A stretch of 64,000 nucleotides of DNA from an uncultured Eubacteriales bacterium (GCA_900542445.1 UQNN01000001.1:310001-374000); one strand, 5' to 3'; shown: positions 51,258-59,914, numbered from the stretch's first letter. A program made the numbers and translations. The notes: generated by a model from the letters alone, not told the origin.

Positions 51258-51716
51258 ATGACCAAGAAACGCACGCTCGACCCCGAAATGATTGATTCTG
51301 TCGCTCAAAACATGTTCTATGCCCTGCCGCTGATTAAAAAGCGCCTGCTCCATATGGACATGGTTCAAAAGGAGCACGGCACGCCTCTCTCCCATGTGCA
51401 GGTGCTGGCCATGCTTCAGGACGTCGGCACGATGTCCGTCTCCGAGATTTCCCGTCGTCTGGGCATTGCCAAGCCGAACATCACGCCGCTGGTGGATCGC
51501 CTGTTCGAGGCGGGCTATGTCGATCGTCAGCACGACGAGAACGACCGCCGCGTGGTAAACATCGTGCTTCTGCCTGCCGGCATGGAGAAGCTGTCCGCCA
51601 TCCGCGCAACTATCTCCCGCCAGATTCAGACGCAGGCGGAGGATCTTTCCCTCTCCGAATTCCGCGAGCTGCACGATTCGCTGGAAAGCGTCGTTCGCAT
51701 TCTCTCCTCTCTGTAA
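51258..51716 (+). CDS. MarR family transcriptional regulator
   Basis: A 152-residue winged-helix regulator. The recognition helix region is MSVSEISRRLGIAKPNITPLVDRL (about 60-83) and the wing is DRQHDENDRRVVNIVL. It is divergent from the stator-like operon. The 51178-51214 region upstream has CGGTTA and TAACCG arms that could be its operator. CAGGAGCG lies before the ATG. Its ligand and targets are unknown; the neighbouring divergent operon is the natural candidate. Confidence 0.88.
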   Translation: MTKKRTLDPEMIDSVAQNMFYALPLIKKRLLHMDMVQKEHGTPLSHVQVLAMLQDVGTMSVSEISRRLGIAKPNITPLVDRLFEAGYVDRQHDENDRRVVNIVLLPAGMEKLSAIRATISRQIQTQAEDLSLSEFRELHDSLESVVRILSSL

Positions 51717-51726
51717 TGTATTGTCC

Positions 51727-51751
51727 GACCGCCTGATGGCGGTCTTTTTTT
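51727..51751 (+). terminator. Terminator of the marR gene
   Basis: GACCGCC - TGAT - GGCGGTC followed by T7. Confidence 0.9.
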
Positions 51752-51752
51752 A

Positions 51753-51907
51753 CTCCTTCAGTCAAGCTTCCTCGGTGAGGGAGCCTTTGCGTATAAGTCT
51801 CGGCAGCATGAGGATGAAGTCTCTCGCTTAGAGAGACATTTGAAATCGTCGCCGTCTGTGACGGATTCATTCGGTGAAAAACGCCGCAGGCGTGACGGAG
51901 GGAACTC
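51753..51907. repeat. Degenerate family A repeat region, gene-free
   Basis: It starts ACTCCTTCAGTCAAGCTTCC and ends GCCGCAGGCGTGACGGAGGGA, the reversed form of the same ends. Between them are TCTCTCGCTTAGAGAGA and GTCTGTGAC. It reads as two diverged copies in opposite orientation. Confidence 0.45.
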
Positions 51908-51970
51908 GTCCTTATAACGAATCCCTCCCTCTTTTTCTTCCCGATTTTTCCATTTTTCTTTCAAGCACAG

Positions 51971-51997
51971 CAAAAGCGGGAGCATTTCGCCCCCGCT
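51971..51997 (-). terminator. Terminator after the ECF operon
   Basis: Minus-strand stem AAGCGGG / CCCGCTT followed by TTGC, 12 bases after the 52009 gene stop. The U-tract is short. Confidence 0.55.
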
Positions 51998-52008
51998 TCA
52001 TCTGTTTT

Positions 52009-53160
52009 TTACTTTTTTGCGTCTTCCCACGATAAATATCCGGGAAACATCGATCGATCCGCCGCATCGCTTTCACTGATGATTTCACCCGTCTGCGCAT
52101 CCACAAGGAGCTGTGTGTAAGCGACGGTGTTGCGTTCATCATCTCCGTAGGCTTCTTCCAGCTCTTGCTGTGCGCCGGATGCTTTCAGGCAGTTGACCCG
52201 CCACATCGGTTTGACATAATAGAAAATATCAGCATAATCATATTCGCTCGAATCGGGAACATATACGCCCGGCTCGCAATAGAAAATATAACCCAAGCTG
52301 ATTTCGTAAATCTTGCGAACTCGGCCTTTCTGGATTTCCCGCTCAAGCGATTGCTGAATCGTGCCGAAGGAGCAAAGCGGCACATCTTCCGCCACGGTTT
52401 TAACCGGAATCGGATGTTTGAAATACAAATCCGACAAACCGCCGCGCATTCCGTCATAACATGCGCTGCTTCTCATCTTTTCCCAGAACCCGTCCTTGCG
52501 TCTGCTTTCACCGCGCGTATTATGCACCGCATCCAGAATGTGTCCGTAAACCGTCACGCCTTTGACTTTAGGATAGAAACTCATATGGAAATAACCCGGA
52601 GCAGCGTCTTCTTTCGTGCCTGCAAAGCACCATTGAAAGAGCCTGAGTTCTGCGGGCGTTTCCAAATCGAAATCCTCAACAGGGTAGCCAAACCGCGCTA
52701 TTTCCGTTGAAATCATATCCATCATTTCCGAATACGTCACATCGCACATCGGAATATAGGCTCGATCCGGTTCGCAAGTGTCATACCATGCGCCTTTGGG
52801 TACGGCCATGCTGCCAACCTGACGCCCATCAATTTTGCGCGGCGGTTTACCCAAATCGTCATCCTGATAAATGCTCATGCCTGCCGTTTCGTAGGAATCG
52901 TCGATAATCATCCATCCGCTTTCCTCCGGCGTGAGTGGAGACGGGTGAAGGTCATAACCGACCTTCACCACAGGAATTGCCTCCACGTTCGGCGTGACGA
53001 TTTTCGCATCGATGGCAACGCCACGCCACTTGGTTTCAATCGTCGTCGTCCAGCGTGCCGGAGCACTTTCGCAAAGCTGTGAAACGTTTTGATATTCCTG
53101 TGCACAAGCTGTCGCCGACAGCATCAGCGCACAGACCAATCCGGCTATCAGCCTTTTCAT
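52009..53160 (-). CDS. Secreted protein of unknown function in the ECF sigma operon
   Basis: A 383-residue exported protein. The signal peptide is RLIAGLVCALMLSATACA, with cleavage probable after A-C-A. The mature part has several Cys and Tyr/Trp-rich strands (WMIIDDSYETAG, ELRLFQWCFAG, GYIFYCEPGVYV) and ends with a PepSY-like strand, TQLLVDAQTGEIISESDA. I do not recognise a named domain with confidence. GCGGAGG lies before the ATG. It lies 16 bases after the anti-sigma gene stop, so it may sense or respond to envelope stress with that pair. Confidence 0.75.
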   Translation of the reverse strand: MKRLIAGLVCALMLSATACAQEYQNVSQLCESAPARWTTTIETKWRGVAIDAKIVTPNVEAIPVVKVGYDLHPSPLTPEESGWMIIDDSYETAGMSIYQDDDLGKPPRKIDGRQVGSMAVPKGAWYDTCEPDRAYIPMCDVTYSEMMDMISTEIARFGYPVEDFDLETPAELRLFQWCFAGTKEDAAPGYFHMSFYPKVKGVTVYGHILDAVHNTRGESRRKDGFWEKMRSSACYDGMRGGLSDLYFKHPIPVKTVAEDVPLCSFGTIQQSLEREIQKGRVRKIYEISLGYIFYCEPGVYVPDSSEYDYADIFYYVKPMWRVNCLKASGAQQELEEAYGDDERNTVAYTQLLVDAQTGEIISESDAADRSMFPGYLSWEDAKK

Positions 53161-53176
53161 GGCGATTTCCTCCGCG

Positions 53177-54442
53177 TCAGTTCAGCCAGATTTCCTCGTC
53201 CTCCGTACCCGCCTCGCCGTCGCTGTAAATCGGGCGGAGCGACAGGAACTCGGCGCTTTCCGGCAAATCATAGCGCAGTTCAACATGATACTGGCCCGTC
53301 TTGTTGTCCACGCCCCATCCGCCGTCTATCGGCTCGACGACCTGATCGTCCGCAACCAGCTCATAGCCGGTAATGACGCGCGGCATCTGCACCTCTTCGC
53401 CGTTCATCATCTTCTGGTCATATTCTTTATAATCCTGCACAAACTCGGCATTGTCGAAATAGACCGTGCCGGAGATGTCCACGTCGGAGATAAACACTGT
53501 GGCCTGTGCGGAATACGCGTCGGTCATCAGGCCGCCCGCGCGAATCTCGGCTTTTCTGTCCACCTTGACCGTGAACGGCACGCGGATGAATCCGCGATCC
53601 TCCGGAACACTCGCCGACGCGCGCCTGAAGTCCTTCTCAGTCTGATAATACACGCCGCCGTATTCGTTGATGGACAGCACGAAGTCGAGCGTGTCGCCCA
53701 CGGTCACATCCTCCGGAATTTCGACCTCCTGGAAGCCGCGCTTGGTGCATGCGTCCACCTGCTCGTCCGCGCTGTCCAGAATCATCAGATCGTGCCCGTC
53801 CGGCGTGCTCGCGCCGTCGCCGAGGCCGAAGCCGTTAAAGAGCTCGTAGGCGACCTTGTGATCCTCAAACCACGCCTTTTCCTCGCCTTCGAGCGTCATG
53901 CAGTCGTTCGCGGTCTTGCCTTCCTCCACCCATGTGTAATTGAAATCGCCCGTCGGTTCGCCCTCGCCATAGGTCGCCGCCATCGGCGCGTTGCGCTTGA
54001 GCGTGTAGGAATAATACAGCTTGTGGCCGTCGCAATATGCCTGGTCGAGCGTCAGCTCAAACGTGTGGCTGTATTGCTCTGCCAGCAGCTTGTCATACAT
54101 CGTCTCGCCCGTCACGGGGACGGCCGGGGTCGGCATGGCGACGGCCTTCGTCGTTTCGTATGTGTCGGCCAGCGTCTCCAGCTTTTCCAGCCGTGCGCCG
54201 TTGTTGTTCTCCTGCGTCTGCCTGAAATGCCCGAACAGCCCCAGCCCGGCCGCCAAGGCCATGCTGCCCATCGCAATCACCATCACAATCGCAAAAACCA
54301 GCGCGGCGGAAATCTTTTTCTTCATAATCGGTTGCTCTCCTCTCACGATGCGGTTAAACATCTGCGCCTGCTGGCGCTCCGAGACGTGCAAGCCGGAGAG
54401 ATGGGCGTCCAGACTGTTTTGGATGTCTTTATCCCAATTCAT
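53177..54442 (-). CDS. Probable anti-sigma factor (single-span, DUF4179-like)
   Basis: A 421-residue protein. A short cytoplasmic domain (about 1-40, DIQNSLDAHLSGLHVSER) would hold the sigma factor. One membrane helix follows (KISAALVFAIVMVIAMGSMA), then a large extracellular sensor region with beta-rich segments. GGAAGGAGG lies before the ATG at 54442, which falls inside the sigma gene: the two overlap by 14 bases, as is usual for ECF sigma/anti-sigma pairs. Inducing signal unknown. Confidence 0.82.
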   Translation of the reverse strand: MNWDKDIQNSLDAHLSGLHVSERQQAQMFNRIVRGEQPIMKKKISAALVFAIVMVIAMGSMALAAGLGLFGHFRQTQENNNGARLEKLETLADTYETTKAVAMPTPAVPVTGETMYDKLLAEQYSHTFELTLDQAYCDGHKLYYSYTLKRNAPMAATYGEGEPTGDFNYTWVEEGKTANDCMTLEGEEKAWFEDHKVAYELFNGFGLGDGASTPDGHDLMILDSADEQVDACTKRGFQEVEIPEDVTVGDTLDFVLSINEYGGVYYQTEKDFRRASASVPEDRGFIRVPFTVKVDRKAEIRAGGLMTDAYSAQATVFISDVDISGTVYFDNAEFVQDYKEYDQKMMNGEEVQMPRVITGYELVADDQVVEPIDGGWGVDNKTGQYHVELRYDLPESAEFLSLRPIYSDGEAGTEDEEIWLN

Positions 54443-54950
54443 GTTCTGCTCCTCCTTCCAGCTCGGCGCGAAGCAGTTCATACGCCTTTTTCAGTCTCCT
54501 GCTGACGGCGGGGCGGCTGACGCGCAAAGCGTCGGCCACCTCCTCCATCGTCATGTTTTGATAGTGATACAGCAGCACCACCTGTTTGTATTTATCCGGC
54601 AGGCCCATCACGGTCAGAAACAGCTCACGGGAGACGTTTGTCGTCGGCAAAACGGCCTCCGGCAGTTCGTCAATCGGGCTGGTCTGGCTCCTGTGACGCA
54701 GCCATTGCGTGCGGCGGTAATCCTTGCAGGTATTGACGGCAATGCGCATCAGCCACGTCTTGGGCGAAGCGTTTTCCCGCCCCTCGAACTGGCTCATGTT
54801 TTTCCATGCCTTTGTGAACGTATCCTGCATGGCGTCCTCCGCGAGTGATTGATCGGATAGCAGGACGAAGCATGTGCGCAACACATCGTCGCTGTAACGG
54901 CTGATCCACTCCTTCAGCCGGATTTCACTTGGTACCGAAGCGAATTCCAT
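54429..54950 (-). CDS. ECF-family RNA polymerase sigma factor
   Basis: A 173-residue extracytoplasmic-function sigma factor. Region 2 has LLSDQSLAEDAMQDTFTKAWKN (about 31-52) and the -10-reading segment with TWLMRIAVNTCKDYRR. Region 4 has LPDKYKQVVLLYHYQNMT and the helix-turn-helix MEEVADALRVSRPAVSRRLKK. AAAGGAGG precedes the ATG. An ECF-type promoter directly upstream suggests it drives its own operon. Confidence 0.93.
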   Translation of the reverse strand: MEFASVPSEIRLKEWISRYSDDVLRTCFVLLSDQSLAEDAMQDTFTKAWKNMSQFEGRENASPKTWLMRIAVNTCKDYRRTQWLRHRSQTSPIDELPEAVLPTTNVSRELFLTVMGLPDKYKQVVLLYHYQNMTMEEVADALRVSRPAVSRRLKKAYELLRAELEGGAEHELG

Positions 54951-54974
54951 CTTTTGTTGCCTCCTTTCACTCCA

Positions 54975-55005
54975 TTAGACGGATGGAAGCTCGAAAAATG
55001 TAACA
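54975..55005 (-). promoter_or_regulatory. ECF-type autoregulatory promoter
   Basis: On the minus strand TGTTACA (55005-54999), 17 bases, CGTCTAA (54981-54975). This resembles the AAC / CGTC pattern of Firmicutes ECF promoters such as sigma-W and sigma-M. Confidence 0.55.
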
Positions 55006-55010
55006 GAAAC

Positions 55011-55055
55011 AGAAAAAAAATAAATCTCCTCCCCGACATTCCATCGGAGAGGAGA
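55011..55055 (-). terminator. Terminator of the capD-type gene
   Basis: Minus-strand stem CTCCTCTCCGA / TCGGGGAGGAG followed by ATTTATTTTTTTTC. A second hairpin, GCGGGCTGAGCCCGC, overlaps the stop codon region at 55059-55073. Confidence 0.8.
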
Positions 55056-55064
55056 AACGCGGGC

Positions 55065-56975
55065 TCAGCCCGCCGCCTGTTTTTCATCTTTCTCGGCAAG
55101 TTCAACCTTGTTATCCGGGCGGTTCTTTTCGTCGGGGTGATAGGTCGGCACAATCTCGGCAATAGCCTCTACCGCACGCTCGTCGTTCTTATCCTCCACA
55201 GACTGCAACACCTGCATCATGTGGTCGTACTGCGCGTCGTCGATCTTGTCCACGTTGGCGACGAAAATCTTCTTGTGCGCCGTTCGGGTCATCTTGTCGC
55301 GCTCGGAATCCATCAGCAGCTCTTCGTAGAGCTTTTCGCCGGGGCGCAGGCCGATGATCTTGATGGGCATATCGACGTTCGGCTCATAGCCGTAAGCGCG
55401 GATCAGCTTCTTCGCCAAATCCATGATCCGCACGGGTTCGCCCATGTCCAGCACGAAGATCGAACCGCTCTTGGCGATGCCGCCCGCCTGCAAAACGAGC
55501 TGAGCCGCCTCCGGAATGGTCATGAAGTAGCGCGTGATATCCGGATGGGTGACGGTCACGGGGCCGCCCTTGCGAATCTGGCTTTCCATCAGGGGAATTA
55601 CGCTGCCATGGCTGCCGAGCACGTTGCCAAAGCGGACGGCCATACACTTCATGTTCGTCTTTTCGCCGTAACGCTGAATCAGCATTTCGGTAATGCGCTT
55701 GGTCGCGCCCATGACGTTCGTCGGATTGACGGCCTTGTCCGTGGAAAGCTGCACAAGGCGCTCCACGCCGTGCGCGCTGGCGGATTCAAGCAGGTTGCGC
55801 GTGCCGAAGACATTGTTTTTGATGGCCTCGGCAGGACTGAGCTCCATCAGCGGCACATGTTTGTGCGCCGCCGCATGGAAAACGACCTCCGGATGATACA
55901 GCTCAAATACTTCGTCCAGGCGATGCTTGTCGCGGATCGAGCCGATCAGCGTGATCACCGGGCAGTCTTTGCCATAGCGCTGACGCAGATCATACATCAG
56001 CTCATACGCACAGTTTTCATAAATCTCAAAGATAATCAGCAGCTTCGGCTTGAAGCGCATGATCTGGCGGCAGAGTTCCGAACCGATGGAGCCGCCGCCT
56101 CCTGTCACCATGACCACCTTGCCGGAGAGATAGCCCGCGATGGAATCGGTATCCAGCTCCACCTCGTCGCGGGAGAGAAAGTCCGAAATATTCAATTCGC
56201 GGATGAACGGCGTGGATTCCTCCGCGCTCTGGTCGGTATCCGTCGGCTCGGAGAGCATGCGCGTGTGACAGTGCGTCTGATTGCACAGTTCAAGGATTTC
56301 CTGCATGCGCCTGCCCGTGCCCAGCGACGGAATCGCCACGATGATTTCGCGAATACCATAGCGGGAAACCAGCTTGGGGATGTCCTTCGTCGTGCCGCGC
56401 ACCGGCACATTCTGAATGCGGAGTCCCTGCTTGTTCTTCGCGTCGTCCACCAAGATGACGGGCTTGCCCATCTTGCGCGGGTTTTTGTTGCAGACGTTGA
56501 CGGCATACGCGCCCGCCTCGCCCGCGCCGATGACCATTACCGGCATGGCGTCGCCCAGACTGCCGGAAATGCGATCCTTCGAGCACACGCGCCAGATCAT
56601 CCGGCTGCCGCCGACGGCAATCGTCGCCATCAGCGCAATCAGAATCAGCACGCCGCGGAAAAGCCCCAGCGTCAGGAACTGGTTCAACGCCAGCGTCACG
56701 CCGCAGGCAATCGCGCTCAACAGGCACAGCCGCGCCACATCGCGCACGCCCGCATAGCGCCACATGATCTGATAAATGCCGCCCAGCACATAGCAGGCCA
56801 TGTACACCACGACCACCATCGGCATGGCGGCGTACATCGTCTCCATGTGCCGCGACGGAATGTACATCTCAAATCGCAGCTCCATGCTCAAATATACAGA
56901 AAGCACAATCAGCACGATATCCAGCAGCGCCATGCCTGCTTTTCGGAACCATGCGTTGTTTTTCAGCTTGTTCAT
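55065..56975 (-). CDS. Membrane-bound nucleotide-sugar 4,6-dehydratase (CapD/WbpM/PglF family)
   Basis: A 636-residue enzyme. Four N-terminal membrane helices (about 15-125) anchor it. A Rossmann-like domain (VMVIGAGEAGAYAV, about 144-157) precedes the catalytic SDR domain with VMVTGGGGSIGSELCRQI near 290 and TDKAVNPTNVMGATKR near 418, where Met replaces the usual catalytic Tyr as in this family. It should convert UDP-GlcNAc or a related sugar to a 4-keto-6-deoxy form for capsule, glycan or protein glycosylation. No other glycan genes are adjacent. The promoter is at 57045-57074. Confidence 0.9.
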   Translation of the reverse strand: MNKLKNNAWFRKAGMALLDIVLIVLSVYLSMELRFEMYIPSRHMETMYAAMPMVVVVYMACYVLGGIYQIMWRYAGVRDVARLCLLSAIACGVTLALNQFLTLGLFRGVLILIALMATIAVGGSRMIWRVCSKDRISGSLGDAMPVMVIGAGEAGAYAVNVCNKNPRKMGKPVILVDDAKNKQGLRIQNVPVRGTTKDIPKLVSRYGIREIIVAIPSLGTGRRMQEILELCNQTHCHTRMLSEPTDTDQSAEESTPFIRELNISDFLSRDEVELDTDSIAGYLSGKVVMVTGGGGSIGSELCRQIMRFKPKLLIIFEIYENCAYELMYDLRQRYGKDCPVITLIGSIRDKHRLDEVFELYHPEVVFHAAAHKHVPLMELSPAEAIKNNVFGTRNLLESASAHGVERLVQLSTDKAVNPTNVMGATKRITEMLIQRYGEKTNMKCMAVRFGNVLGSHGSVIPLMESQIRKGGPVTVTHPDITRYFMTIPEAAQLVLQAGGIAKSGSIFVLDMGEPVRIMDLAKKLIRAYGYEPNVDMPIKIIGLRPGEKLYEELLMDSERDKMTRTAHKKIFVANVDKIDDAQYDHMMQVLQSVEDKNDERAVEAIAEIVPTYHPDEKNRPDNKVELAEKDEKQAAG

Positions 56976-57044
56976 CGTTTGTCTCTCTCCAATTAAACGC
57001 GCGCAAAAAAGGCGCGCAGATTCTCTCTGTCTCGCTGATTATAG

Positions 57045-57074
57045 ATTATAGCATATTCACCTTCTTCTTTTCAA
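57045..57074 (-). promoter_or_regulatory. Sigma-A promoter of the capD-type gene
   Basis: On the minus strand TTGAAA (57074-57069), 18 bases, TATAAT (57050-57045). The leader contains a GCGCGC...GCGCGC hairpin at about 56999-57017. Confidence 0.75.
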
Positions 57075-57089
57075 GTAGGTGTAAATAAT

Positions 57090-57119
57090 ACGGCCGCCTT
57101 TCTCCGGAAAAGCGGCCGT
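57090..57119 (-). terminator. Hairpin after galK
   Basis: ACGGCCGC - 14-base loop - GCGGCCGT, then ATTATTT on the minus strand. It ends the galK transcript, though the U-tract is weak. Confidence 0.55.
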
Positions 57120-57129
57120 CTATCGCGTT

Positions 57130-58413
57130 TTAACCTTCCATCGGCATCATCACGGCGCCCTCCGGGCGAACCATGAGCGCCGTGCAGCTGCCGGGGCCGA
57201 AAGCGTCCTCCATCAGCTTTTTATAGTCATCCAGCCGGTCAAGCGGCACATAGGCCTGAATCGTTCCGGCGAAACCGCCGCCGTGTACGCGCTGCGCGCC
57301 GTCGCCGTGCAGAAAACGGCGGCTCAGCTCGATGCCCATCGCCATCTGTTCTTCCGTCGAGCGGGCGTAGACATTCTGCAAAAGTTTCCAGCTGCTGTCG
57401 CCGCTGCGCTTCACCGCGTCGAAAAACGCGGGCAGATCGCCGCCGCGAATGGCTGCCGCCTGCTCCAGCACGCGGGCATTCTCGTCGTAATAATGCAGCG
57501 CACGCAGCACCGCGCGGTCGCCGCACGCCCTGCGCAGTTCGCCGACGTGGCTTTCCACCGTCTCCAGCTCCACTTCGCGCAGCACATGCTTGCCGAAGTG
57601 CGCTGCGACGGCCTCCATCTCCTTGCGGATGGCCGCGTAGTCGTCGGTCAGGTCGCCATGGTCACCGCCCGTGTTGACCACACACAGCGCATAGCCCTTC
57701 GCGGCGAAATCGCAGGCAATCGCCTCCACCTTCGCGTCCTGCTCTTTGAAATCGATCGTCACCATGCCGCCGACAGAAGAGGCCATCTGATCCATCAGGC
57801 CGCACGGCTTGCCGAAATAGACGTTCTCCACCTTCTGCGCGATGACGGCGCGGGTCTTGGCGTCCACAACAAAGCCGTTGTACAGTCCGTCGAGAATCGC
57901 CGCAATCAGCACCTCAAACGCCGCCGAGGAAGACAGGCCGCTTCCGCGCAGCACGGAGCTGGAAATCGTCGCGCGGAAACCGCCGATTTTGTAACCCATC
58001 TCTTTCATGATGCCCGCCGTGCCGCGAATCAGCGCCAGCGTCGTGCCGAAATCCTTCTCGCGGATGTCAAGGTTATCCAGCTCCACCGTGATCGGCGCAA
58101 AGCCCTCGCTGTCCACCACGATGGCATTGTCGTCCGTCCTGCTTACGCACGCGATGGTATCCAGATTGACCGCAGCCGCCAGCACACGGCCGTTGTTGTG
58201 GTCGGTGTGGTTGCCGCCGATTTCCGTGCGCCCCGGCGCGGAGAAGAAGCACAGCCCGCCCTTTTGCGCACCGAAACGCTTTTCAAACCGCTCCACCAGC
58301 TTGCCATAACGCGCCTTTTGCAGCGCCCGTACATCCTCGCCCGCGCCGTAAAGCGTCGCCACTCGGTCGGCGAACGCCTTTGAATCCTGATACACAGCCC
58401 ACTGCTCGTTCAT
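57130..58413 (-). CDS. galK: Galactokinase
   Basis: A 427-residue GHMP kinase that phosphorylates galactose at C1. The galactokinase signature is APGRTEIGGNHTDHNNGRVL (about 59-78). The ATP loop is VLRGSGLSSSAAFE near 150, and the C-terminal motif GGGFAGTIQAYV near 375 closes the site. GGAGG lies eight bases before the ATG at 58413. No galT or galE is nearby. The promoter at 58465-58493 lies next to one of two MarR-type operators. Confidence 0.93.
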   Translation of the reverse strand: MNEQWAVYQDSKAFADRVATLYGAGEDVRALQKARYGKLVERFEKRFGAQKGGLCFFSAPGRTEIGGNHTDHNNGRVLAAAVNLDTIACVSRTDDNAIVVDSEGFAPITVELDNLDIREKDFGTTLALIRGTAGIMKEMGYKIGGFRATISSSVLRGSGLSSSAAFEVLIAAILDGLYNGFVVDAKTRAVIAQKVENVYFGKPCGLMDQMASSVGGMVTIDFKEQDAKVEAIACDFAAKGYALCVVNTGGDHGDLTDDYAAIRKEMEAVAAHFGKHVLREVELETVESHVGELRRACGDRAVLRALHYYDENARVLEQAAAIRGGDLPAFFDAVKRSGDSSWKLLQNVYARSTEEQMAMGIELSRRFLHGDGAQRVHGGGFAGTIQAYVPLDRLDDYKKLMEDAFGPGSCTALMVRPEGAVMMPMEG

Positions 58414-58464
58414 CTGTCGTTCCTCCATTTCATCCGCGTCAAACGGATGGTTTCTACTGCTTCT

Positions 58465-58493
58465 ATTATTGCCGTTTTTTGTCGCTTTGTCAA
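58465..58493 (-). promoter_or_regulatory. Promoter of galK
   Basis: On the minus strand a perfect TTGACA (58493-58488), 17 bases, AATAAT (58470-58465). Confidence 0.75.
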
Positions 58494-58506
58494 GTGCGGG
58501 GTTATC

Positions 58507-58521
58507 GTTCATCTTGTGAAC
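58507..58521. promoter_or_regulatory. Operator copy 1 (GTTCA - 5 - TGAAC)
   Basis: GTTCATCTTGTGAAC, a 15-base palindrome 13 bases upstream of the galK -35 and 17 bases upstream of the marR -35. Confidence 0.65.
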
Positions 58522-58538
58522 TTTTTTCGTCAAACCGC

Positions 58539-58567
58539 TTGACATTTTCCGTCTGGCGGTTTATGAT
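58539..58567 (+). promoter_or_regulatory. Promoter of the marR-degV operon
   Basis: A perfect TTGACA (58539-58544), 17 bases, TATGAT (58562-58567). Confidence 0.8.
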
Positions 58568-58577
58568 GATGCGCGTA

Positions 58578-58592
58578 GTTCATTTTGTGAAC
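58578..58592. promoter_or_regulatory. Operator copy 2 (GTTCA - 5 - TGAAC)
   Basis: GTTCATTTTGTGAAC, differing from copy 1 at one loop base. It covers the likely start point of the marR-degV transcript, a position expected for autorepression. Confidence 0.7.
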
Positions 58593-58611
58593 TTTTAAAG
58601 GAGGAATCCGC

Positions 58612-59052
58612 ATGCCGTATGCCCCCACCACGGGCGACCGCCTGCTCGCCGCGTGGCTCTCCCTCACCTCCACGCTCTGGAACAAGCGTCTCGTCTCCAC
58701 GCTAACCTACAACGAAGCGCACGTGCTCGGCATTTTGCTCCGCGCGGAGGACACGGGCCGCGCCTGTACCGCAACGACGCTCATCGCTCAAACACGCCTG
58801 CTCAAAAGCCAGATGAATAAAGTGCTGACCACGCTGGAAGGCAAGGGGTTTCTTCTCCGCATGCGCAGCGAAGCGGACAAACGCGTGATTCTCATCCATC
58901 TGACCGAGGCGGGCAAAGCGGCTTATCTCGCCGAGCATGAGCATATCGCAGCCATCCTGAACCAGCTGATCGATACATTGGGCGAGGACAAAACGCGCGC
59001 ACTGACTGACGGCATCAACGAAGCCGTTTCCGCGCTGGAGCATCTCGTTTAA
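58612..59052 (+). CDS. MarR family transcriptional regulator
   Basis: A 146-residue winged-helix protein. The recognition region is TATTLIAQTRLLKSQMNKVLTTL (about 50-72) and the wing RMRSEADKRVILIHLTEAG. AAAGGAGG lies before the ATG. Two matching palindromes flank its promoter and probably bind it. It is followed after 19 bases by degV, so fatty-acid-linked regulation is possible but unproven. Confidence 0.88.
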   Translation: MPYAPTTGDRLLAAWLSLTSTLWNKRLVSTLTYNEAHVLGILLRAEDTGRACTATTLIAQTRLLKSQMNKVLTTLEGKGFLLRMRSEADKRVILIHLTEAGKAAYLAEHEHIAAILNQLIDTLGEDKTRALTDGINEAVSALEHLV

Positions 59053-59071
59053 CGAAAGGAATTTAAACGCT

Positions 59072-59914
59072 ATGATTCGCATTCTTACCGATTCCGCCAC
59101 CGATTTCACGCAGGAGGAGCTGCAAAAGCTCAACGTTCGCTGCGTGCCGATGACCATCGCTTTCGGCGGCGACACCTACACTGACGGCGTGGATCTGCCG
59201 CAGGAAATCTTCTGGCAGCGGATGGAAGCCGGGCAGACGCCCAAGACCTCCCAGCCCTCGCCGGACGCCTTTCTTCGCGAATTTGAAGCTGCAAAAGCCG
59301 CGGGCGACAGCGTGCTGTGCGTGCTGGTTTCCTCCGCGCTTTCCGGCACGCTGCAAAGCGCGCTGATCGCCGTCGGTATGACGGAAGACCTGGACGTCGC
59401 GCTGGTGGATTCTCTCTCCGCAACGGTTGGCGAGCGCCTGCTAGTGCAGGAAGCCTGCCGCATGCGCGATGCAGGCGGCAAAACCGCGCAGGAAATCGCC
59501 GAGGCGCTTCGCCTGCTTGTGCCGCGCGTGCGCATTTTCGCCTGTCTGGATACGCTGGAGTATCTGGCGCGCGGCGGGCGCATTCCCAAAGCCGTCGCAG
59601 ACGTGGGCATGCTGGTGAAACTCAAGCCGCTTGTCACCGTCAGCCCGGACGGCCTTGTGGCCATGGCCGGTAAAGCCATCGGCCGCCATCGCGCAGGCGA
59701 CGCGATCATGAAACTGATGGAACGCCACCCCATCGATCCGCGCTATCCGCTGATTCCGCTCTACACGGGCGGACGCGAAAACTGTATCGCGTTCCTTCGG
59801 CAGACCGCGCAGGCGGGCTATGCCTGCTCCATCGAGGAAGCGGTTTCCATCGGCCCGACAATCGGCTCGCACGTCGGCCCCGGCGCTTTCGGTGTGGCGT
59901 ATATTTCTGCATAA
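59072..59914 (+). CDS. DegV family protein (FakB-like fatty acid binding)
   Basis: A 280-residue DegV protein. It starts IRILTDSATDF, has the fatty-acid head-group loop SSALSGTLQSA (about 87-97) and DTLEYLARGGRIP (about 161-173), and ends with IGSHVGPGAFGVAY. DegV proteins bind a fatty acid and hand it to FakA for phosphorylation; a FakA is encoded at 19582-21267. AAAGGAA lies before the ATG. It is in one operon with the MarR gene. Confidence 0.93.
   Translation: MIRILTDSATDFTQEELQKLNVRCVPMTIAFGGDTYTDGVDLPQEIFWQRMEAGQTPKTSQPSPDAFLREFEAAKAAGDSVLCVLVSSALSGTLQSALIAVGMTEDLDVALVDSLSATVGERLLVQEACRMRDAGGKTAQEIAEALRLLVPRVRIFACLDTLEYLARGGRIPKAVADVGMLVKLKPLVTVSPDGLVAMAGKAIGRHRAGDAIMKLMERHPIDPRYPLIPLYTGGRENCIAFLRQTAQAGYACSIEEAVSIGPTIGSHVGPGAFGVAYISA

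Noticed and set aside
51051..51674. A minus-strand open frame covering the marR gene
   Set aside because: It is the antisense shadow of a clear MarR protein and lacks a ribosome site and recognisable domains.
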